Positions 12,003 to 25,700 of a DNA stretch of 64,000 nt are shown one piece after another (position 1 is the stretch's first letter; each line of letters opens with the position of its first letter). The position numbers and the translations under genes were made by a program. The stretch is from assembly GCA_013400155.1 (NCBI GenBank), contig VXBM01000240.1, positions 711,533 through 775,532 of the forward strand, read 5' to 3'. The notes under the pieces are model-generated. The model worked only from the letters and a program-made list of their open reading frames with translations. It was not told where the DNA came from and did not search any database. Source of the stretch: Helopsaltes ochotensis (Eukaryota; Chordata; Aves; Passeriformes; Locustellidae).

Positions 12003-13626
12003 GTAAGAAAATACTTGTTTTCACATATATGTTTAAAATGTCAAATAGTGAAGCTACATGTTAAATATATTTTTGAATCCAGCCATTAAAGTCAGATTGA
12101 TCCTTTTATTCCTAATTATTAGGGATGGGTCCTATGCCCTGGACCGTCAATTCTGAAATTTACCCACTTTGGGCTAGAAGTACAGGAAATGCATGTTCTT
12201 CTGGAGTCAACTGGGTTTTCAATGTTCTCGTGTCGCTGACATTTCTGCATACAGCTGAATATCTGACATACTATGGTAAGTAACAGTATGTGTCCATATG
12301 TGCAGTACTGCCATTGGCACAGAGATTTTCTCTGGATTCTGGGTCCCTCCACTGGTTTTGCTATGAAGTGCCAAAGCAGTGTTCTCAACCCACTGTGGTT
12401 TCATGTGACTAAAGATCTGATACAACCTGCTTGGATCATAGAGTTTGGTCTGGATTTCATAACACTTATTTTTGTCCTTAACTGAGAACTTAGGCAGTTG
12501 ATTAAAACCGAGAGGCTGGAAAAAAAACCACTTTTGATTTAATGAAATGATGCTGACTCCCACTTAAGGTGACAGCATCTGCAGTTTTCCAGTTTATGGT
12601 GACATCCCAGGCCGGTATCAGATGGTACTTGCCAAAATACAGCTTTTGATAAGGTGCTGTCTGTGGGAGCCTGTGGAGTGTTTGTCAGGTTATGGCTCAG
12701 CCACTCCAGTACAAGCCATTTAAATCATATTAATCTGCCAAGGGTTGATCTGACCTTCCCATCCTTACTAGTGCAGAGCCTTTCAGGTCTACTTGTTATT
12801 CCTTTGAGTCATCTGTATAGCAACACTAGGCAAATGTTTGTTGATCCTTTGGTATCTGCTCTGCCCCTCTAGGTATGGTGGAGTGTGGGCAGGAACAAGC
12901 TCTTTCTCAGTATTAATTGTCACCACAAAGCACTTTTAAATAATAATTAGGTGTAAAAGTCACAAACATTATTTTAATCCTGATTCATTTCTTTTGCTAG
13001 AACTTTTCATTTTGAGGAATGTCTTAATGTGTCCTTCACTGTCAAGACAAACCAAGAAAGCTCTTTCCTTTCACATCTGCTTTTTTTTTATTTGGACATG
13101 TGATTGTCTAATTGCTGTTTATTTTAAGAGCAGAGTGACTTGCCCAGAAAGGATGTGTATTATCTTTCACATGAATTGGAATTGCCTTTGTCAATTTACT
13201 TTGCTGAGGAATGGAGCAATAAAGAGTCCTTCTCTTACACCCACAGCCCCACAGCTCATTGTAAGCCTGCCACTGCAGCCTTTGCTTTTAGAGTCTCCTT
13301 TGAAGCCACAGCCTGCTGCTTCTGTCACTCCCTCTGCTCTGGCACAGAGGAGGGATGGGAACCTCTGTAACTGACTGTCACAATGGTTTTACATTGCAGG
13401 AGCCTTCTTCCTCTATGCAGGATTTGCTGCCATGGGACTGCTTTTCATCTACGGCTGCCTTCCTGAGACTAAAGGGAAAAAACTGGAGGAAATTGAATCT
13501 TTGTTTGAAAACAGGCTATGTACATGTGGTATGTCGGATTCTGATGAAGGGAGGTATATTGAGTATATTCGGGTGAAGGGAAGTAATTACCATCTTTCTG
13601 ACAATGATGCTTCTGATGTGGAATAA
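11881..13626 (+). CDS. SLC2A13: SLC2A13 (HMIT, H+/myo-inositol cotransporter), last three coding exons
   Basis: The proton-coupled myo-inositol transporter is a 12-helix major facilitator (GLUT family) protein of the plasma membrane and intracellular vesicles, mainly in brain. Three exons join in phase (1-base split codons, both Gly) to give the last about 116 residues. In order they hold the end of the large extracellular loop (CSNET), a helix with SWTALLGLILYLVFF, the family motif GPMPWTVNSEIYPLWAR, a helix from NWVFNVLVSLTFLHTAEYL, the final helix FFLYAGFAAMGLLFIYGC, the sugar-transporter signature PETKGKKLEEIE and a cytosolic tail ending SDNDASDVE. The match to mammalian SLC2A13 is near-identical, so identity is not in doubt. 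Earlier exons lie upstream of the window; I searched by eye for the preceding exon in 1-11880 and did not find it. The next gene downstream, REDIC1, runs convergently. Confidence 0.97.
12123..12275 (+). CDS. SLC2A13: SLC2A13 second-last exon
   Basis: The acceptor is TTATTAG and the donor GTAAGT. This 153-base exon reads GMGPMPWTVNSEIYPLWAR, then STGNACSSGVNWVFNVLVSL and TFLHTAEYLTYY, leaving one base of a Gly codon. The PxPWxxxxEIxPxxxR stretch is the diagnostic helix-10 motif of sugar transporters. Confidence 0.97.
12654..13399 (+). other. SLC2A13: SLC2A13 last intron, no further element recognised
   Basis: The intron runs from the donor at 12276 to the acceptor at 13399. The stretch listed here has open frames of up to about 126 codons, but none resembles a known protein and no transposon signature is seen. 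Confidence 0.6.
13400..13626 (+). CDS. SLC2A13: SLC2A13 terminal coding exon
   Basis: The acceptor is TTTTACATTGCAG. After completing the split Gly codon, 75 codons run to TAA at 13624-13626. They encode the last membrane helix, PETKGKKLEEIESLFENR, the CTCGMSDSDEGRYIEYIRV segment and the acidic C-terminus SDNDASDVE. The acidic tail is almost invariant between birds and mammals. Confidence 0.98.
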
Positions 13627-15334
13627 TTTTCAGCTGCTGTATTTAATCATTTAAAAGCCTTCTGGGGGAAAAGCAGCTCTCTGATGACCTCACTGCCCTG
13701 CTTCTGGTCTGGTTCTCCTTTCTACTGTGTATTTAAAAATGCCTTCATGTTCAGAAATGCTCCATTTGAGAGGAAATTCAATATGCTAGCATTTTCTTGA
13801 TAATTAAAAGCAATGGCTTCCAAAAGATATTGAATTCCACAATTATGTGACTTTACCAAGTGTGTGTGACTCTACTCCATCCCCAGATGTTTAGTAGGGT
13901 GCACTGTACCAGATGAACACAGAAGGCTATCCTAGATGGTCAGGGGCTGTCCTTATCTCCAATACTGACAAAACCTAAAATAATCAAGTGGCTGATGAGA
14001 AAGCAGCTGACAGCTGTCTGATCCACATCCCATAGGAGCCAAGGAAGAAGCTCTGCTGTGCAGTATAACAAAGGATGAATGCATAAGCTGCTGTAACAGT
14101 AACCATGTAAAAGGTTTGACTGATCGGGAAAATACAAATACCTTCTGTATGCATCAGAGGGACATTTCCCAAATTTACCCAAAGAGAATTTTCATTATTT
14201 ATTTGAGATAGCAAGTAGAGAGCCATACTCACCTGAATGAGGGTTCACTAGGGTGGTGTGTGTCTGTGCTACACCACATTATCCATCCACTGCTCCTCCT
14301 GAGGACACGCTGCAGTTGGGAGTTTATGTTTGTGAGAAAAACTGGCAAAATTAATTACTGACAGCAGGAAAACAGAGCTCAGTACGTAGCAGCACGTACA
14401 AATGTACTGGTATCTATTGCTAGGTACAACACAGAGGCTTCAGTTTAAAAAAAAAAGTATTAATTTTCCTTTTCAGAATTTGAACGTATTGGTTTGTGCC
14501 TTGTTTTGAACACAAAAATACCATTAGCCAAAAGGAAGAGAAGGAGGGGAGAGGCTTGTTCTGCTAAATGCACAGTGGTCATCTCTCCTGCACCTTTTGC
14601 TTGTGAATAATTATTGCCTTCAGTTTATCTCCATATGTGCAGAGTAAATGACTCCCAGCACATCTTTCTTCAAATTTCCTTAGTCAATTGGTGTCTTGCT
14701 GGATCTAAAGAGAAGCATTAGCCATGGGCAGAAGCCTGCATCTCATATTAATTGCCTTATCGAAGCATTGCAAACTTGTCAAGAAAATGTCAGGCACAAA
14801 ACTAACTTGGCTGCCTTTAGCATGGTAATGAAAATATGAATGGTATTTTATTTGCCTGCCATGATTGCTTGCCTTGGCAAATTGAATTTTATGCAGCTAC
14901 ATAGAAATATTATGGGTTTTTTTTCTTTGTCCTGTCCTCACTGCTTTAAGTCTTCAAAGTTTAAAAGCATCAACAATTCAAATTCTTATCTTTGAAACAT
15001 TTGCTTCATGAAAGAATGTGGAAAAATTCCTCTGCCTGTGGGCTGATGCCCATTTATTTGGTAAAAAAAATACATTTATTTTTCCTTGTGTAATGATTAA
15101 AGAAGTCACTAGGTTCATTAGCTTTTATAGATTTGGTTTGTGGGTTTTTCTTGGGTTGAAAAATATTTTTAATATTGGATTGCTATCAAAACCAAGCCTG
15201 GACATTTGTTACTAAATTATTTTTATTGTATAACATGGGGTTTTGTTGTTGTAAAGAAGTCTGACATTACATTATCTAATCTTCTAAGGGGGGAGTTCTT
15301 ATTCTCCATTTATTGACCTTCAGGGATTGGGTAT

Positions 15335-15382
15335 ATTTTGGTTTGGTTTTTTTTTTTGGGTTTTGTTTTTGTTTTTTGTTAA
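15335..15382. repeat. T/G-rich low-complexity stretch
   Basis: Runs of T are interspersed with GGTTT and GTTTTT. It lies in the probable SLC2A13 3'UTR, with no clear parent element. Confidence 0.55.
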
Positions 15383-17883
15383 TCAGAGAAATATTTTTGG
15401 AAAGAAAACATTTTAAGAAATACCTCTGTGACTTGACTGGGGTTAAAAGGGAAAAACATAGTAGACAGAGGAAATTTCAAATTAATCTTTGCAAAGAGCA
15501 GCTCGACCTTGAACATCTCCTGTGTGGTGAGAGGGCTGGATTCTCATGCCTTCCATCTTGCCTCCCTTTTAAGCGCACAATATTTTTATGCTTGAAAGCA
15601 CCAGCTGTAGAAAATTCTGAGATCTCCAGATCTATCTGTTGAAAATGCTGAGGTCCTCAGACCTCTCTACAAATGCCCCCGCTGCAGGATGTCTCTATTC
15701 AGCTGTCACCTCTTTGAAGCCTTCACTGAAGGTGCAGTACCTGAAATGAGAAAAAGAGATACTTGGCACAGAGAAGAACAAAATCATTTCAAGAAGAAAT
15801 TAACTTTTTTCTGAAACCAAAAAATTATGTTTGAAGACCTGTATTGGAGGCAGTTTTGTTACCTAGAGCAGTGTGTGAAAAGGTGTGTAACAGCCAACCT
15901 GTGCTTACACAGCTGATAGGTTTCAGTGAGTATTTACTGGCTTCTGGGGATGGGGACTTAGGGTTCTGATGGTCCCAAAAGCATGAGCCCACACGCACCT
16001 TCACATCTGTGAACATTCTCTTGCTTGGTGTCTTTTGCTGGAGCGGAACCTGGCGTCCCAGCACCGGGCCCCGTGTCAGCGCTGCCCTCACGCTTGTGTC
16101 CACAGGGAGAGGGAACGCTGCAGGTGTTGGGCATAGCTGAAGCAAAGTCGTTGGAAAGGTCACTGTCACAGGGTCAGCAGCCTCTTCTGTTTTGCAGGCA
16201 GTGCTGGGGCTTTTTAGCAGCAGAAGACCGTCTCTCTGCCAGCCTTGTTTCATGGACCTTCCCAAAGGGGCGCTCAGTCGCGTACAGCACTGGGCTCATT
16301 TTCTCACACAAGTTCAGTCTTACTGAAAACGGTTTTCTGAAGGTTTGTATCCCCTGTCCTTTCTTACAAGACACAGCGATTGAAACATGCATTTTATTCC
16401 TCACTGCTACTGGCCATGAGGGTACAAAATTCATTGGCTTCTTTATTGTCCCTCCCTGTTCTGTGCCCAAGGCGAGTGGGGTTTAAGTCTTCCTTTTAGG
16501 GTTTCTTCACACCAAGACAGCATTCCATACTTTACAAACACTGAACATAGTACCAAGCATCATGTGTATTAAAAATGAAATCAGATACTTCAAATTAACC
16601 TTATGCTGTTAGGGTTTTATTTTTAGAATCTGTGAACATTTAGAGTTTATGAAGAAAACTAGAAATATGTTTCTATTTTGCAAATATTTTTTATATTTAT
16701 GAGTATTTTAAGTTTTAAGACATTATTGCTAAAGGTAGACTTAGTAACATTCCAGATAAAAGAATAAAAATACAATGTAACTGAATAATTTCTTATTACA
16801 AGATTTTAATTAATGAAGTAGCGTAAATAATGTCTAAGCACAATATTCTTTTATTGGAAGCTTTTTGCAGAAGATGTGAAATTCCTTCTTCACAAGGACT
16901 GCACGCTTAATTCAGGTATTCTGTGCATCAGGAGTGCTAGAGTAATATGGTTGGTGGACTTGGGCATACTGATTATACACAACAATTTGAGATATTTTAA
17001 TTCTAAATTATCTACTGACTCTACATGTTGTGAGCTAACACCAACTATAAAAAAACAAGTCCTGATGCATTTTTAATATTTTTTAATTTAATTCATGTTA
17101 ATTTGCATGTTGCAGCTTGTTCACCATGCTGACTAATTTGAGATAATTTGGCACTTTTTTCTTCCCCTTGTCACTTTGTTGATCAAAATAGTCTTCTAAC
17201 AAGAGAATCAAACCTGTTTTGAAAATAGATAAAGTCAAAGCAAGGCCCAGGAGTCGTTTGGAGGGCTGGAGTTGCATTGCTGTGTGGGCATCTTGGATTT
17301 GTCACTCTTGTAGACGTTTCCTTGGGAGGTGCAGTGATAACGCTGGCAGAAATTGTGGGGCAAGAAGGGGTAAATCACAAAGGACCATTGTTCCAACACT
17401 AACTTACTTTTGCATGGGTTGATAAAGCTGCATTTCACTAATGTAGGAGTTAGGGTTGGTGGGAGAGAAGAAGGAAATGATGAATCAAAAGCACCACAAA
17501 ATCAAGTTTCAGTAGAGATAGGTATTGTAGCCAGCAGGAGCAGTCTCTGACTTGTCTCCCTTGTGGGGTGAAGATGATGGGGCTTGGACTGTGCTTGGTC
17601 CTGTGGATAGGAATGGAGGAGCTGTCAGGGGAATAAGCACTCTAGTGTTGCTCTCCCATGCCTGTGCGGAGATGAGGACATAGAGTGGAGTTGGCAAAAC
17701 TAGTACATTTTTCCTCAGTGAAATCCCTTTTGCCATTTGTTGTCACTTGGGCTGAGCACTGGGGAGACCTTTAGGGGCTGCTACAGACCCTGAGCAAGGG
17801 TCTTGCCTTAGGTCATGGGAGTATTGGGTGCAGTCCCACAGACATTCAGTGGGCAAGGAAAAGACAGACCCCTGTCTGCTTTT

Positions 17884-17905
17884 TCTAGACCACAAGTGGT
17901 CTAGA
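17884..17905. repeat. Perfect 10-bp inverted repeat, two-base loop
   Basis: The arms TCTAGACCAC and GTGGTCTAGA are separated by AA. Its right part, CCACAAGTGGTCTAGAT (17890-17906), recurs exactly at 18380-18396 about 490 bases downstream, both within the probable SLC2A13 3'UTR. Confidence 0.85.
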
Positions 17906-18379
17906 TCCTCTGCTTTTTACCCAGCTTTCTTCTTCTCTTGATGCTCTTCTAACATGGTTGTCTTGGAATTTTACATATGGGGCTTTGTTGGCTGAACATC
18001 ACTACTGCAAAAGAGGCAGAATCTTTACAGCAAAGAATGATCTTGGGGTAGACATCAAGGCAGAAGAGACAGTTCTGCAAAGCACTTTAAAGAGTAAGAT
18101 ATGTGTGCACTTTTTTTCTGAGAGAATCAAGCTAACCAAACCCTGCATTGGGAAGAAAATCAAGTTTTGTGTACCAGGCCAGAAGCAGATAATGCCACAA
18201 TATGTGCTTTATGGCAAAATGTGTTTTTATTGCGGGTAACATTTACAGCTTACATGTAGCTGCTGCCTATAAAGTGACTCAATTGTTCTCTGGATTTTAA
18301 CAAGTCATACTTTTGTGCAAAAATCTTAGTGGTTTTCTATCAATCTTCATCACCTATGTACAGTACAGTTAAGCATAAT

Positions 18380-18396
18380 CCACAAGTGGTCTAGAT
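18380..18396. repeat. Second exact copy of a 17-base motif
   Basis: CCACAAGTGGTCTAGAT is identical to 17890-17906. Here CCACAA also pairs with the TTGTGG that follows, so this copy can fold into a different small hairpin. Confidence 0.8.
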
Positions 18397-19725
18397 TGTG
18401 GCAGTGTTACAAATGTCAGCACAGTAAAATTCTAGGTGAACATTGTTAAAGAAATATTGTGTTTGTGATACTGCGGGTTAAAATTCCTCAAAGGCAACTA
18501 TATATAGATTTTAAAAGTCTGAAAAAAAAGGCAGTTCTTATCTATTTTGTGTATGTTTTCATATAGAGAAGTTTTTTATGTGCCAATAACCATCACTGTA
18601 GTGTTTTGTAAATGGGTGTTAATAGTGTTGCAGAGTTCTGTACATGAGAATATACTGTAGCCACAATGACCTGTTAGTGTGAACCAGTGGCATGTTTTTA
18701 ATCTTACTCACACCTCTCATCAGAGGTGCTCACTCGTTGGCTTCAGTAGAGCTCACTCATGCCAGGGGAAGTTTGACATGAGTCAGGCCTCCAGAGTACA
18801 GACTTCATCTAAATCCCTGCTTTTTCATGTTGTCCCTAGAAAGTATGTTACATGTGAATGATCTGGAACATGTAATTTTCAAGCTTCAACTCCAGTTCAG
18901 CTACATCCTTGATTTTGCTGAGAAAAAATTTGCTTTGGTCTTTCATCATATTTATATAAATAAGGAGCATACTGATGAATTATGAATATTGTCCACCTAT
19001 TTCTAAAGGAACCATCTGTTTCTGAAATGTTAAAATAAAGGCAAATTCCTCTTGCTGCCTTAAACATTACACAGACTTTGGAGAGGACTGAATGTATGAC
19101 CATCATCGTGACTTCTGCAGGAGAAACTTCATGGATCCTCAGCAGATGTGAAACGAGATGGTTTCATGGTGCTGGGATGCTGCGTTACACTGCGGGCCCT
19201 GCCTAGTGCACGCCTGCCATCTGTTTGATTTCAAGTGTTCCAACAGTGAAACTGATAGGATTATTCATGTGCTTGATATTCTCCATGTGCTCAGTGTCCT
19301 GCTGGTCCGGGACGTCGCTGGGAAGTGGCACGAGTCATGTCTCTGCTTTCCATTGTGAATCTCGCTCCTCTACAAAATGGGTAACCAGATCTTTGTGTGA
19401 CAAATGCCATGTAGAATATTTGAGACATTATTGGGGACCAAGCTGATAGTAGTAATTCCACGCTGAATAATGTGCACATGGTGCCATCAGGCACACTGTA
19501 ATCCCTGGGCATGGGTTATGGTATTCAGTACAAAACAGGTTTTGGCAAAACAATTGGCTGGATTGTCCAAGTCACTCCTTAACCATGTCAAATATGTGCC
19601 ATTTCCATTTCCAACCAGTCAAGCCTATAATGTATGAAAGTGTTGTACATTTTCTGAAACTTAAGTGATGTAAAATTATTTAATTGACTTATGATTGCTT
19701 TAATGAAGTTTGGTCTTTACATAAA

Positions 19726-19731
19726 AATAAA
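19726..19731 (+). terminator. Candidate distal polyadenylation signal for SLC2A13
   Basis: AATAAA sits in an A-rich context, with a GT-containing stretch about 15-30 bases downstream. Other AATAAA-like hexamers occur nearby (around 16762 and 19774), so this one is chosen only by its context. Confidence 0.3.
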
Positions 19732-19755
19732 TATCTTCAAAGAATTGTCAGTGCC

Positions 19756-22700
19756 AGAAGTGTAAATGAACAAAATAAAAGGTGAGATACTTAATTACAG
19801 AATTTTTCTCAAGGTTTCATTTGTTTGAGTATTCAGGTCACCTTTCTGAATGGCAGCTTTGCATTGCTCAGCAAAATGAGCTCAGGCCATGGGCTTGCCT
19901 GAAATAAGGGGAGGGTAAGAATAGCTTTGAATATGATCTTAATATGATGTTTTTCAAATCAGAGGATGGTTCTGTGACACCAGGTAAGTGTCCCTTCCTT
20001 TCTGGAGGATTTGTTTGAAGAGCTGAATGCAGCTATGCAGAGCTGCCAACTGTCCCAATGTCCCACCATGGGTTTGCAATGCCCTCTGCCCAAACAGACT
20101 GGTTTCCTTACAGCAATTTACACTGTCAGACTTGATTATAGACTGGAAAAGAGCAGGAGTTGCTGTTTTCTGATGGGAAACTGTCCTAATTCTGTCTGTT
20201 TTATTAAAATTGCTGGAATCAGTTTGATGGCTAAAACAATAGCAGCATGACTGTGACTGTGCTGTGCTGGGGCTGCCCTGGCTGCACTCCCCAGTGCGAC
20301 AGAGGAACCACACCCACAAGAGCAAATGGAAAATGGTTCTGTTACATCCACTCACCACAGGTACCACAATTGAATCCTGGTGAGATCCAGAGCCGGTTCT
20401 GACAGAGCTGTAACCTTTTGGTCCAGGATGCAGAGAGATCACAGCCAATGGGGGAAGAAGCTGGCAGTGGGAGAATGCTTGGCAATCCTGTATCTGGCAG
20501 TGGGGAGCAAGGCAGCTCATCACTGTGCACTGACAGTTTCTGTTTCTAGGTTTCTGGCTGATAGTGCTTATAAAGGTGATGAGTGACTGCAGTTCATATT
20601 ACTTGTCACCAAAACTACTTGGCAGCTTTGTGGGATAATGAAAATCTGGTGGTCTGCTGTTAAACACTCAATTTTCTTGCCTTCTGCCATTTCTCTCTGC
20701 TCCAGCTACTATTACAAAGCAACTACTGACGGATTGATTTTTGCCAAATGCATTCTCCCTTCTGTAGAACTGAACTGCAGGCAATTACAGTAGTTGCTCC
20801 AAATCTTCATGAGTGTTTTCAGGATTGGGGCTGGGTGATGCTCCATCCGAACTAAAGTCACCCATACAGTGCTGTGTGGCCTTTGCTTTGTGCAAGGCAC
20901 AAAGTGCTTCTTTCAAGGCTCCTACAGTTTATGGGAAGTAAGTGGGAAACTTAAAGGTAAGCTTAAAAAAAGGTCCCTTTTCTCTAATCTCAGTGGTCAT
21001 TTGCTGAGTTGCTCTGGGCTGATTGAAGAGACCTGCTGCCAATTGTCCCCTGAGCTGGTGTTCCTCCAGTCACCCCTCACCCCCACAGAGCTCCTTGCAC
21101 AAACTATTCAGGCGCTCCACCTGCTGCAGTTTCACTTCCACTTGACCCAAAATAAATGGCATCTCAGCTCTTCTCCTCATGGACAGTCTAACACATTCAG
21201 CCCATCAAGCAACAAACTGAACTCTCTGGGAACCAGTCACACGCACTTGCCATCAGTAATTCCACAGTCTCATCCTGGGGCTCTTTGTTAGCTGGTCTCC
21301 AGGGCAGGTTTTCACTCGATTGTTTTAACGTGTGTTACTTACCCAGTACCTGCATGTGTGTGTCACTGAGAAGCTCTGCATAGTCCTGCAGTTTGGAAAG
21401 CTTTTGCCTTTGAGAGTTAACTGCAGAGCTATAAGGAATATTTTCTGCATCTTGATTTTGATAGAAAAATCTGCAGGGCTGTTTGAGTTTAATTTGGCTG
21501 GACACTTTTATAGATGTTGGGATCTGGGTTTCAGGAGGATACAAGGATCCATCTGTTTTTCTGATGTGTGAAACCTTTGCCTTAGCTAGCGCACTCTGAT
21601 TTTGGGTGCTGTGATATCCCATGAAAGATCAGATAGAACCCTTAACGCCAAATAGAAACGCAGAGGGTCATACAGCAGTAAGATATATTGTATGAAGGAA
21701 GAAAGAGGTGCACACATCCGAAATAACCTACCCACAGTCTTGCTACACATTAACACTGGCACCACACTGGGTGGACTTAGGTGCCTTTCATTGCAGGCAG
21801 AAAGGGGCAGGGAAATGACAGACTTCCAAACCAGTCCTGTTCTGTGGATCATTCTTCGGAAGATCGGAATACACAGATCCTTACAGAGATGCAGGAATTA
21901 TGCACAGTGTAAGGAGCATAGAAGCTGCAGTGCACTGATGCCAAGGGAGCACATCCCTTGAGGGGACTCAGGTGTGAGAAGGGAAAACAAAGGCCCCCTC
22001 ACTTTCACAAAGGCAGTGAATCATGTCCATCCCCATTGGAAAGATAGTTACTTACATATAATTTAAGGTGGATAAAGGGGGCTGGAGAGGTGGGGAAGGT
22101 CCGTGCCTGAAGGAACAGTGTGAGTTTGGAGGCCCATCAGGGAGGCAGTTTGAGGGCAGAGGGGGCTGGATTAGCTAAACTTCATAATCAAGGTGATGTG
22201 TAGAACTGAGACTGGATCAGGTTGCCTCAGCAACATGAGCAGAAAAAACACAAAGCAAATCCTGAGCAGAGGCTGGGGGAAGGAAGTAGGGCATAAGGTA
22301 TGGAGGATGGTTAGTGAAGTGTGAGTATGGGGACATAGTGTCTCTGCCACACCACTGCATGATGTCAGGAGACAGTGTCAAGCTGTTCTGGGTAGAGGGG
22401 GGCAAAGTCAGAAGGCAGCATTGGGCCGAGGATGCAGCTGATTCAAGACTTAAATCTCTCTCTAAAAAAATCGGTGGTTTTTTTTCCAGGATTCAGATTC
22501 ATAAGCTTAGTCTTCAATTTTTAATTTTTTTTTACACTTCTTGAGTGCTGCAGTGCACTTTGTTAATTGCCTAATCTATCAAAACTGCATACATAGTGAG
22601 AATTAGTCCCAATTTCCATGGCCAGCTCTCTGTTCCCAACTGCATCCACCAGTCCGTGCATGGTGACAAGGCACAGGAATAGGGTGAGCCAAGCCCTCCC

Positions 22701-25700
22701 TACTCTGCTGGCACATCCTGCCCTTCTCCTTAACATATGGCATTTTCAGCCTTCCCAGCTTTTCCTTCTCAAAACCATTCCACAGCTGAGCCTGGTGAGA
22801 CCCCATGTCCCCATGCAGTTGTCACCAAATCCCTCATACAGATGTTCTGCCTGAAGCCTTCACTCAGGGTCACTCAGCACAGCTGTAGTTGCAAAGAGGA
22901 GGCTGTTGGCAGTCACATAAGGAGCTGTCCTGGAAGTGCCAGATGACTCCTCCATCCTTAAAGTGGCAGTTGTGGCCTGCAGCAGGTGGCCAGGGCCCCA
23001 CTGGGAAGTGGTGCCTTGGAATAAGCCATGAAATTGGTATTTGTTTTAATATATTCATGGTGAGATGGCATCAAAACTGTCTGACTGCTCCCAGTGAGCT
23101 CCTTCATTGTCCAGGATGTCTGATCAGTGTGCCCTGTTACTGGATTGTCACAAGATGTGACTGCAGTCAGTCAGTGCCATGCTGTGTGGCTTCTCCTGTG
23201 CTCTCCCTGGTGTTTGAGGTACCCATAACCTGCAGGATGGCTGAGGGGGCTGAGGGAGAGGCAGATGCCCTACGCAGCTTTGGAACTAAGCTGGGGCTGG
23301 TGTCCCCACAGTTCTCCTCTCATGGACTGCTTAAAATGATGGGAAAAAAGTCAAGAGCAGGCAAAGTTTTTGTAAGTTGGGTGAAGGCTAACTGCCACCC
23401 CAGCCTTGTACCAGATGAGATAGCTTTTGTATTCTCTCTATATGTCAAGTTTCCTTGTTGCTGGTGGGACTCACAGGGATACACTGGGGGCATTGGGACC
23501 CCCACAGTCCCTGGTGGGAGAGTGATGAGTGCCTGTAGTTAGTGCAGCCCAAGGCTTCAGGGCTGCTGGAGGAGGCTCTGTGGCTGTGCACTCAGGGACA
23601 AGCTGGTGTTGAGGTAAAACACTGCTGCTCTTCATTACTGCACAGAAATGTGGGTGAAGAGAGGCAGGAGTTGTGCTCTGAAGAGGTGAAGCAGGGCAGC
23701 AGCAGCCCCCAGCCTCCCTCCCCATACACCTACGGCTCCCTTCCTCCAGCCCCAGGCCCCTGCCTTGCTCTCAGCACAGGGAGGAAACAGCTCAGGCAGT
23801 GGCTGCCTCCATCCGCAGCAGCTGCTGTGAGCAGCCACAGCTTCCCTGGAGTCCCCTACCTGGCAGGGCTTATTCCCCCAGCCCCAGACTGGGTGTTTGA
23901 CTATAGCAGATGGCCGTGGCCTAAAGTGCCCTGCTCCAGCTGGCCCTTCTATGAGTGGGGCTTGCACTGGGCAAGCTTGGAGATCCCTGCCAGCTTCAGT
24001 GGGTCTGGGATTCTCCAAAAATTCATTTGTTTGCATGGAGTGCACCTTCTCTGGAGAGCAAAGCTCCTTACAGACCTCCTGTTTCCCAATAATGACTGCA
24101 GCCCAGGAAATGAAATAAATCTTCTGTAGTAAGACGTACTGGTTTCTCCTGTGATCAGCCACAGCTCTGGGTCCTTAGGCCAGGCCAGCACCCATGTGCT
24201 GAGTGTGACACACTGGCAGCAAATCACAGCACTTTCTCTGCAAATGGGCAAATTGTTGATTTGGACATGTTTTCTCTCAGCTCTATTCAATAATTCAACA
24301 GGCTCCTGCCTTATGTTAACTCGCTCACTCTCCAGCCCTGTGTTTGGCCCCAAGATTCCCCATCACCTCACACAGAGCTGGTATATCAGCATCTTCTGCA
24401 GCCATGTGCTTTGTGAGAGCCCACCATGAACTGGTTCTTGTTGGCTTGCACATCCTCAGGGCTGTGGTACCATCATGGAGTCACTGCAGTATGATTGGAG
24501 AGGGGGCAAACATTCAGTATTCAGCTCCGAGTCAGGAGACCTGGCTGAAGTTCCACATCACCAGCCCTGGGGAAGCAGGCTGTGATTTGGGTGACTGGGA
24601 TTGTCACCTCTAACCTGTCAGAGGCTGTCAGGGAGAGGAGGCTGAAGAAATGTTGCAGAAAGGTGACTGACCTTCATGAGGACAGATTAGGCACTGGATG
24701 CAGAGAGTTAAATATTTTTTCCAGGAAACCTCATCTTCCCTCGATCTGCTATCTGCTAAAACCCTTAAAAAGCTAATTCACAGTTTCTACTAGAGAAATA
24801 ATTACTTGTATGAAGACTTAAGTCTCTCATTTCCTATAATGATAATCCTTCATGAAAATGAAAGAAGAATTTCTACGAAGTTTGTGGAGGCTCTTGGCAG
24901 AACATCCAGCAAGAAAATGCCCATTAATGACAAAACTTGTTTTGGTGCTTGCCCAGAAAACCTTACCTTGCAGGTTACTGTAATTAGAGCTGATTTTACA
25001 GGAAGATAAAGTTACAAGCTGCATATTAAAACTGATTCTGACTGAAGCTTACTGTAGTATTTTCAGTGAGAGTCTTTCAAGCTGTGTTTGAAGCATTTGG
25101 CTGCCACTGATAAACAAATGCTCCTGTTTTTTGGTTAATTACAGGTACCCTTCTGTCCTTTTCCCCAGCAAAACTCTACTTATAATTGATGCTTACTGAA
25201 CAGATAAAAACATTTATTTATTTCCATGGCCTCCCTGAAGGCTCAGCATGCTGCCAGGAAGAATGACATGGATGAAAAAGAAGTGCCTCTGCCTAAGCTG
25301 TTGCCTCAGAGAAAGCTGGTGGTGCCTGAATGCATTTAGTGAGATGACAATCATTACTGTAGGCTACAAATATTGATGGATTAATAGCATCAGCTGCTGA
25401 ATTATCAGCTGAAGAAGGCACACTTTGAGGTTACTACTTCCTATTAAACCAAACTCAGCTCTTCCCTGAAGTCACAAAAAAATCAGGGGAAGAAAAGCAC
25501 CTGAGCAGAGGGGCAGACTGGTGCTGAGCTATGGCAAAAGCACGAGTCTCTTTTAATGCAATAATAGTAATGTAAATACTTTAAAATACTTCTCCAGTGG
25601 CTAAAAAGAGTGTGCAGCCTTATTTGTCATCATTGCCAGCACATAAACCACTACAAAGATAGCTTGCTTTCTTCTGATTGCTTTGCAATTACAGGTAAAA

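Larger units (their letters stand above)
13627..19755 (+). other. SLC2A13: Probable SLC2A13 3'UTR and downstream sequence
   Basis: There is no credible coding potential after the SLC2A13 stop. The stretch is AT-rich and unique in appearance, with no recognised transposon. An AATAAA at 19726-19731 followed by a GT-rich stretch is a reasonable distal polyadenylation site, which would make a 3'UTR of about 6 kb. Mammalian SLC2A13 also has a multi-kilobase 3'UTR as I recall. The true end cannot be set without transcript data, and earlier sites may be used. Confidence 0.4.

Noticed and set aside
19954..20523. 189-codon minus-strand open frame
   Set aside because: There is no motif, no signal peptide, no flanking splice sites and heavy overlap with other open frames.
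22889..24129. Two abutting + strand open frames of 217 and 195 codons in a GC-richer intergenic stretch
   Set aside because: There is no recognisable domain, no splice-site framing and no repeat or codon signature. Frames this long occur by chance when stops are depleted by GC content.
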